Assembly: GCA_005878685.1 (NCBI GenBank)
Contig: VBLN01000076.1
Span: 1 to 11,100 of the forward strand
Length of the DNA stretch: 11,100 nucleotides
Source of the DNA: Deltaproteobacteria bacterium
GTDB taxonomy: Bacteria; Desulfobacterota; Binatia; UBA9968
Direction: 5' to 3'
In this document: positions 7,353 to 11,100 of the stretch, in pieces
Numbering within the stretch: the first letter of the stretch is position 1
Layout of the letters: each line of letters opens with the position of its first letter
Made by a program: the position numbers and the translations under genes
The notes under the pieces: model-generated
Seen by the model: the letters and a program-made list of their open reading frames with translations, nothing else
Database searches by the model: none
Told to the model about the DNA's origin: nothing

Positions 7353-8711
7353 ATGTGGTTTACAAAGACGATTTATAGATGGAGCGTAGCAATTGTACTA
7401 TCGTCTCCAGTTGTATTTGTATCTCCGCTGGCTTTGAGAAGCGAAGAAACTCCCGCCAAACTCAGCACGGTTGCCGCAAGCTATACCTTACCCGGCCTGC
7501 CGATCGCCGCTTTCCAGAACGGCGCGTCGCCGGGGACGATTTCCAACGACCGGAAGATTTTGCTGGGCTCCATCGGCAGCGATCTGTGGCGCGGGCCTAA
7601 CGATCCTGAGGGCGTCTTCTGGATGATCACCGATCGCGGGCCTAATGGCCAGGTTAAGGTGAACGGTGAAAACAGGCGTACCTTCCCCGTCCCGGAATTC
7701 AATCCGGCTATTCTCAGAGTGAAAGTAAGCGGCAACGCAATAGAGATTCTGGAAACCATTCCGATCGTCATTCAGTCCGGCAAGCCAGTCACGGGACTCT
7801 CTAACATTGAGGGGCGCGATGAAACTCCCTATGACTATTCGGGCCAAAAGAAATTATCTTTCAATCCTAATGGTCTCGACACTGAAGGATTAGTGCAGAC
7901 CGCAACCGGTGAATTCTGGGTAGCTGAAGAGTACGGCCCATCGCTTGTTAAGGTCGACCGCGCTGGCAAGGTAATGAAGCGTTATATTCCCGAGGGGCTC
8001 AAACTGGAGGGCGCTGACTACCCGATCCAGCCAGTGCTGCCAGCTATCTATGGCAGACGAAAAATCAATCGCGGTTTCGAAGGTCTCGCCATAAGCAGTG
8101 ACCAAAAGACAATCTATGCCGCTCTGCAAAGCCCGTTTCTCAATCCGGACAAAAAGACCGGGGAGGCATCACGCAATACCCGGATTCTGGTCTTCGACAT
8201 TGCCAGCGAGAAAGTCACCGCCGAGTATGTTTATCGCTTTGAGGTATCTAAAGATTTTGACCCCGGTCCTAAAAACAGTGCCGATGAGATGAAGGTATCG
8301 GCTGCAGCCTTTATCAAGCCGGGCACTTTACTGATTTTGGAACGCACAGACAAAGTAGCCAGGCTTTACACTGTCGACCTTGATAAAGCCACGAACATTC
8401 TCGGCAGTAGGTGGGATGACGCCTCCACTTCTCTTAGTCTCGAAGCCTTGGAAGACCCGGCTCAAGCCAATATCACAGTGGTGCCGAAATCGCTGCTGGT
8501 AGACCTGAAAAGCCTGGACGGAATGCCAGACAAGATCGAGGGAGTTGCCATCATCGATCGCGACACCATCGCCGTTTCCAATGACAATGACTTCGACATA
8601 GAGGGAGACGATGCTGGGAAAGGGGTAAAGAACAAGATTTTGGTTATCAGCTTGAAGGAACCGCTGCCTTTGCCGCAGGCGAACGGGGGTCACCTACTCT
8701 CGGCGCAGTGA
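7353..8711 (+). CDS. Exported phytase-like esterase (PF13449-type beta-propeller)
   Basis: This 452-residue protein has a Sec-type signal peptide: Lys5 and Arg9, then a hydrophobic core (about 10-28), with cleavage probably near residue 30. The mature part matches the 'esterase-like activity of phytase' family: MITDRGPNGQV, NGLDTEGLVQTATGEFWV followed by EEYGPSLVKVD, GFEGLAIS and KIEGVAIID. The Glu-Gly step recurs four times (NIEGRD, DTEGLV, GFEGLA, KIEGVA), as expected from propeller blades carrying equivalent acidic residues. The likely role is hydrolysis of phosphate or other esters in the periplasm; actual substrate is unknown. ATG 7353 is chosen because AAGGAG at 7339-7344 sits eight bases upstream; the GTG at 7344 overlaps that ribosome site and is unlikely. 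The stop overlaps the start of the PsiE-like gene (GTGA), so the two are translationally coupled. Confidence 0.88.
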   Translation: MWFTKTIYRWSVAIVLSSPVVFVSPLALRSEETPAKLSTVAASYTLPGLPIAAFQNGASPGTISNDRKILLGSIGSDLWRGPNDPEGVFWMITDRGPNGQVKVNGENRRTFPVPEFNPAILRVKVSGNAIEILETIPIVIQSGKPVTGLSNIEGRDETPYDYSGQKKLSFNPNGLDTEGLVQTATGEFWVAEEYGPSLVKVDRAGKVMKRYIPEGLKLEGADYPIQPVLPAIYGRRKINRGFEGLAISSDQKTIYAALQSPFLNPDKKTGEASRNTRILVFDIASEKVTAEYVYRFEVSKDFDPGPKNSADEMKVSAAAFIKPGTLLILERTDKVARLYTVDLDKATNILGSRWDDASTSLSLEALEDPAQANITVVPKSLLVDLKSLDGMPDKIEGVAIIDRDTIAVSNDNDFDIEGDDAGKGVKNKILVISLKEPLPLPQANGGHLLSAQ

Positions 8712-9292
8712 ATTTTTTCAAGGAAAGAACAAGTATTCCTCGCGTGAACTCTCAGACTTTGCCTCGGCTGTGGAAACAATTTGAGGCACTGACCTTCTTT
8801 AACCGGGTCATGGACTTGTTTTTTAAGTCTTTGATCTTCTTTGTGGTGGTCATCTTGGGGATGGGACTTTTCCGTCTTTTCTGGGAGGTCTGGAAGATCA
8901 TGAGTGGCCATGATCTCAAAGAGGCGCTTAGCTTTGCTGTGACGAGCCTACTTACTTTCTTTATCATCCTTGAGCTGTTCAAGAGCCTCATCGACTATTT
9001 TCGCGAGCACCGCCTCAAGCTGACCTTTATCGTCGATGCGACCCTCGTTTTTATTCTTAGAGAGATTATGATCGGTCTTTACCAGCATCAAAGCTCTCCT
9101 TTACAGTTAGCTGCGCTAGCCTTTGTGACCCTGGTGCTAGGGGTGCTGCGGACTCTGGCTATTGTCTATTCGCCCATGGAACGCAGGCTGGTAGAGCAAC
9201 TACGTCAATCGCGAAGCCCGCGCCAGGAAAGGCGGGAGACAGAGTCTGAGGTGGAGTCTTCACCGTTAGCGGAGATCTCCCATGTTCATTAA
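8708..9292 (+). CDS. PsiE-like phosphate-starvation-inducible membrane protein
   Basis: This 194-residue inner-membrane protein has four predicted helices at about 39-59, 74-97, 104-125 and 132-154, with a charged C-terminal tail rich in Arg and Glu. The segment ELFKSLIDYFREHRLKL followed by FILREIMIGLY is typical of the PsiE family (PF06146), named from an Escherichia coli gene induced by phosphate starvation; its biochemical function is unknown. The start is GTG 8708, four bases inside the end of the esterase gene. There is no strong ribosome site, so translation probably depends on coupling to that gene. Its union with an exported esterase in one operon supports a phosphate-stress context. 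The assignment rests on topology and these motifs. Confidence 0.8.
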   Translation: MNFFKERTSIPRVNSQTLPRLWKQFEALTFFNRVMDLFFKSLIFFVVVILGMGLFRLFWEVWKIMSGHDLKEALSFAVTSLLTFFIILELFKSLIDYFREHRLKLTFIVDATLVFILREIMIGLYQHQSSPLQLAALAFVTLVLGVLRTLAIVYSPMERRLVEQLRQSRSPRQERRETESEVESSPLAEISHVH

Positions 9293-9316
9293 TTAAACCC
9301 GACAAGGAGGCTAAAG

Positions 9317-9604
9317 ATGAAAGAGAGAAGTGGCGTTGCAGTCAGCCATAATAGCGACAAGCCCATACAGATTAGCAAGGGAGAAGCTGAGTCTCTAACC
9401 TACTGGCGCCATGAGATCCTGGCTCGACTCAGTGTCATTGCCCTTGGTTCGAGCATGCTGCGCGAGACTCTTGGGGAAACTCTCTCGGACAGACAACTAG
9501 TACTGCTTGCCACGATCGAGCATAGCACTGACGATCTCTCTAAATTGATCAAAGAACTTCTGGACTTTCGTACGGCGCGCGAGAGCGCCACACCCGCGAC
9601 ATAG
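9317..9604 (+). CDS. Lone HisKA (dimerisation/phosphoacceptor) domain protein
   Basis: This 95-residue protein is almost entirely one histidine-kinase DHp domain. YWRHEILARLSVIALGSSML (29-48) matches helix 1, with His32 and Glu33 where an intact kinase has the phosphorylated His and its Glu; the usual Pro of the H-box (HELRTPL) is Arg here. LSDRQLVLLATIEHSTDD and LSKLIKELLDFRTARE match helix 2. No ATPase domain follows: after TAG 9602-9604 no further kinase-like frame is visible. A strong ribosome site, AAGGAGG at 9304-9310, six bases before ATG 9317, argues this is a real short gene and not a decayed fragment. It lies 24 bases after the PsiE-like gene, so it is probably the last gene of that operon. 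It could accept a phosphate, or dimerise with a kinase. Confidence 0.7.
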   Translation: MKERSGVAVSHNSDKPIQISKGEAESLTYWRHEILARLSVIALGSSMLRETLGETLSDRQLVLLATIEHSTDDLSKLIKELLDFRTARESATPAT

Positions 9605-9680
9605 GAAACAGCCGGATCTACATCTTCGCCGAACGGAGGCCAAGGTGTAGTGTCCATCTTGAACGATAGGGATTTTGGAC

Positions 9681-9713
9681 GCGTCTCCAACTAGACGCTG
9701 TGCTCTCTTTTTT
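9681..9713 (+). terminator. Probable intrinsic terminator of the esterase-PsiE-DHp operon
   Basis: GCGTCT (9681-9686) and AGACGC (9693-9698) form a perfect 6-bp stem with a 6-base loop, followed after nine bases by a run of six T (9708-9713). The T-run is further from the stem than in a classical terminator, so efficiency is uncertain, but the position 77 bases after the last stop codon is right. Confidence 0.45.
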
Positions 9714-9731
9714 GAGCTTACCTTTCATCGG

Positions 9732-9757
9732 GGTCTTCCTTGCCCCCTGGGAAGACC
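9732..9757. other. Inverted repeat 1 of a tandem hairpin pair
   Basis: GGTCTTCC (9732-9739) pairs perfectly with GGAAGACC (9750-9757) around a 10-base loop. No T-run follows. It lies between the putative terminator and the DUF155 promoter. Confidence 0.55.
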
Positions 9758-9763
9758 TCTCAC

Positions 9764-9797
9764 CGGGGCTGGGTGGGCCACTCCCTTCCCAGCCCCG
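9764..9797. other. Inverted repeat 2, 10-bp GC-rich stem
   Basis: CGGGGCTGGG (9764-9773) pairs perfectly with CCCAGCCCCG (9788-9797) around a 14-base loop. It begins six bases after the first inverted repeat. It is a very stable structure on either strand and may back up termination, block readthrough into the next promoter, or be a protein-binding site. Confidence 0.6.
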
Positions 9798-9831
9798 CCC
9801 GCCGATACTCCTGTTCTTGAATGATACACGG

Positions 9832-9859
9832 TTCACACTCGGCCCGCGTCTGATATACT
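9832..9859 (+). promoter_or_regulatory. Sigma-70-like promoter for the DUF155 gene
   Basis: TTCACA (9832-9837) and TATACT (9854-9859), each one base from consensus, are separated by 16 bases. Transcription would be expected to begin around 9866, right at the GTG start codon at 9867. No Shine-Dalgarno precedes that GTG, which is consistent with a leaderless mRNA. Confidence 0.6.
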
Positions 9860-9866
9860 GAATTTT

Positions 9867-10682
9867 GTGGCCAGAAATAGGGGTGCGAAAAAGAACGTTT
9901 CCCTCAAAGCCATCGGCCTTTCGTTGACCATCGATACAAGAGGCATCTGGTCCACTCTCGGAAAAAACTTTCCTGTGGTTTCCTCAGAGCCCATCATGCT
10001 GAACGTCCATCCAGGTAGAAAGCAATATCTCATGGTTTTGAAGTATGGGGTCGTTGTGTTGATCAACAATTCAGACATCTTTGAGCAAAAAACCCTTTCG
10101 ATGATCCGCCCTTTCCTGCAGGAGCCCTTGCCCGCTCCGAACAGCGACGAACTTAGAGTCGTCGTAGAACCCAATGCGCAGAATCGGGTTCTTTTCGACC
10201 GGGTCATCGTGGCGAGAGAGGATGAAAAATATTGGCAGATTTTGGGAATGCTGCTGGCTCAATCCGTTGCCCTTGATTTCTACGAAAAAAAGGTCGATCA
10301 GGTATTAGCAGATTTTTCCGGACGACTCAGGATGTCCACAACCTGGCTCAGGCGGATTCTTTATCCCAAGACTTCGGAGATCATCGCGAACATCAATCAA
10401 ACGATCTCCCTCCATCAAGACATCATCGCCAACCTGGAAGTGCTGGATAAGCCGGATCTCACATGGGAGGGAATGGATCTGGACAGACTTTACAGGGAAT
10501 TTTTGAGTATGCTGGAGTTGCCCGAGAGAATTTCGATCCTAGGACAGAAACTCGACCTCTTTAAGGAGCACATGGGGATCGCTTTGACTATTGTGAGCGC
10601 GCGCAGAATGGAGGTCCTGGAGATTGTCATTATCCTTCTCATCACCCTCTCGATTCTCCAGGGTCTTCTCACCCTCCATTAA
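9867..10682 (+). CDS. RMD1/DUF155-family membrane-anchored protein
   Basis: This 271-residue protein resembles the RMD1/YagE (DUF155, PF02582) family: KYGVVVLIN near residue 59, the polar helix GMLLAQSVALDFYEKKVDQV, then LTWEGMDLDRLYREFLSMLE, ERISILGQKLDLFKEH and a single C-terminal hydrophobic helix (about 252-268) that would anchor it in the inner membrane with the bulk in the cytoplasm. Eukaryotic relatives are mitochondrial membrane proteins linked to organelle translation; bacterial members are functionally uncharacterised. The GTG at 9867 gives the longest frame and coincides with the predicted transcription start; the next good candidate is the ATG at 9996, which would remove 43 residues and some apparent domain. 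It is a separate transcription unit from the operon to its left. Confidence 0.75.
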   Translation: MARNRGAKKNVSLKAIGLSLTIDTRGIWSTLGKNFPVVSSEPIMLNVHPGRKQYLMVLKYGVVVLINNSDIFEQKTLSMIRPFLQEPLPAPNSDELRVVVEPNAQNRVLFDRVIVAREDEKYWQILGMLLAQSVALDFYEKKVDQVLADFSGRLRMSTTWLRRILYPKTSEIIANINQTISLHQDIIANLEVLDKPDLTWEGMDLDRLYREFLSMLELPERISILGQKLDLFKEHMGIALTIVSARRMEVLEIVIILLITLSILQGLLTLH

Positions 10683-10821
10683 AGCGTTTGAGGGAGTTTG
10701 ACCTCTCGTTCCCGGCCAAACCGCCGTAAACAGAATTTCATACAGAATTAATCTTTTCGTAACATTCATGCAATTGAAAAAAGATTCTTTATGCACTCGT
10801 TTATGATAGCTTAACAGGGCG
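10683..10821 (+). promoter_or_regulatory. AT-rich intergenic region upstream of Ppx/GppA, with a direct repeat
   Basis: From about 10728 to 10815 base composition turns clearly AT-rich compared with the flanking genes, as expected for a promoter. ACAGAATT occurs twice, at 10730-10737 and 10742-10749, 12 bases apart, about one helical turn, which suits a dimeric regulator. A TATGAT box (10802-10807) could be a -10 element, but the best -35-like TTGAAA (10774-10779) is 22 bases away, too far for a standard promoter. I could not identify a Pho box. Confidence 0.4.
10730..10749 (+). repeat. Paired 8-bp direct repeat (ACAGAATT)
   Basis: Two identical copies start 12 bases apart, upstream of the polyphosphatase gene. 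They are a candidate operator, weak on statistical grounds alone because the motif is short and lies in AT-rich sequence. Confidence 0.4.
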
Positions 10822-11100
10822 ATGGCGGAATACTTTGCGGCCGTGGATGTTGGGAGCAACGCGCTTCGATTCCAGCTAGTTTCGGTGGAGCGACCGGGAA
10901 CCTACCGGATCTTGGAGCAAGATCGGCAGCCAGTCCGGCTTGGACACAAGGTTTTCCAGACAGGCACGCTCAGTGCGGCATCCGTCGAGCCCGCCCTAGA
11001 GGCGCTTCATAGTTTCAAGAACTGCGCGGATCGGTATCAAGTCGGAGCCTTCAAGGCAGTGGCTACAAGCGCATTGAGGGAAGCTTCCGATGCGCGAACA
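10822..11100 (+). CDS. Ppx/GppA-family exopolyphosphatase, N-terminal part (cut by window edge)
   Basis: The first 93 residues of a Ppx/GppA phosphatase are visible. AVDVGSNALRFQLV (residues 7-20) is the phosphate-binding DxGSN motif of the ASKHA fold, and VATSALREASDA (81-92) is the characteristic second family motif. Enzymes of this family release phosphate from inorganic polyphosphate or hydrolyse the pppGpp gamma-phosphate; the two activities cannot be told apart from this fragment. ATG 10822 starts right at the fold's first strand. The ribosome site is poor (AGGG at 10816-10819). It continues the phosphate-related content of the window and reads on past 11100. Confidence 0.9.
   Translation, partial: MAEYFAAVDVGSNALRFQLVSVERPGTYRILEQDRQPVRLGHKVFQTGTLSAASVEPALEALHSFKNCADRYQVGAFKAVATSALREASDART

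Noticed and set aside
7488..7847. 119-residue minus-strand frame opposite the esterase gene
   Set aside because: It overlaps a confidently identified coding region and has no family motif.
5899..10723. GGCCAAACCG present in two intergenic regions (5899-5908 and 10714-10723)
   Set aside because: A single 10-bp match in 11 kb without shared flanks is not enough to call a repeat family.
10539..10859. 106-residue minus-strand frame covering the DUF155 end, the intergenic region and the Ppx start
   Set aside because: It crosses two genes and an apparent promoter region, and the protein has no recognisable motif.
1..11100. CRISPR arrays, tRNA or rRNA genes, insertion sequences, integrases
   Set aside because: No regularly spaced repeats, cloverleaf sequences, ribosomal motifs, transposase or integrase domains were seen on either strand.

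Overview
The window is 11.1 kb of moderately GC-rich bacterial DNA with every convincing gene on the + strand. The organism cannot be named from the sequence. The Tat-exported phosphatase, PsiE-type membrane protein, abundant receiver/GAF histidine kinases, Shine-Dalgarno sites of the AAGGAGG type and mixed ATG/GTG starts fit a free-living, probably Gram-negative bacterium with a large signalling repertoire, such as a deltaproteobacterial, NC10 or Nitrospira-like lineage. That placement is a guess.

Left third (1-4000): two tandem paralogous sensor kinases of an unusual order, receiver domain first, then GAF, then HisKA and HATPase_c. The first is cut by the left edge and carries two GAF domains; the second is complete with one GAF. 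Between them is a 37-codon scrap that looks like the C-terminal end of an Rcp1-type response regulator, overlapping the second kinase's start by ATGA.

Middle (4179-9604): a Tat-secreted PhoX/DUF839-like phosphatase; a small protein that reads as a histidine-kinase ATPase domain stripped of its ATP-binding residues and lid; a UspA protein with an altered nucleotide loop; an exported phytase-like esterase (PF13449 type); a PsiE-like four-helix membrane protein translationally coupled to it; and a 95-residue protein that is essentially a lone HisKA dimerisation/phosphoacceptor domain. A hairpin plus T-run follows.

Right end (9732-11100): two strong GC-rich hairpins, a good sigma-70-like promoter placed so that transcription would begin at the GTG start of a DUF155/RMD1-like membrane-anchored protein, then an AT-rich intergenic region with a short direct repeat, and the start of a Ppx/GppA exopolyphosphatase cut by the right edge.

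Putting it together: four genes point to phosphate or polyphosphate metabolism (PhoX-like, phytase-like, PsiE-like, Ppx/GppA). Interleaved are signalling proteins, including two fragments (pseudo-ATPase at 6082, lone phosphoacceptor domain at 9317) that together would make up one histidine-kinase core. The most notable hypothesis is that these two act as a split phosphotransfer module of the Spo0B/ChpT kind, possibly serving the nearby receiver-bearing kinases. This is inference from domain architecture and proximity, not demonstrated.
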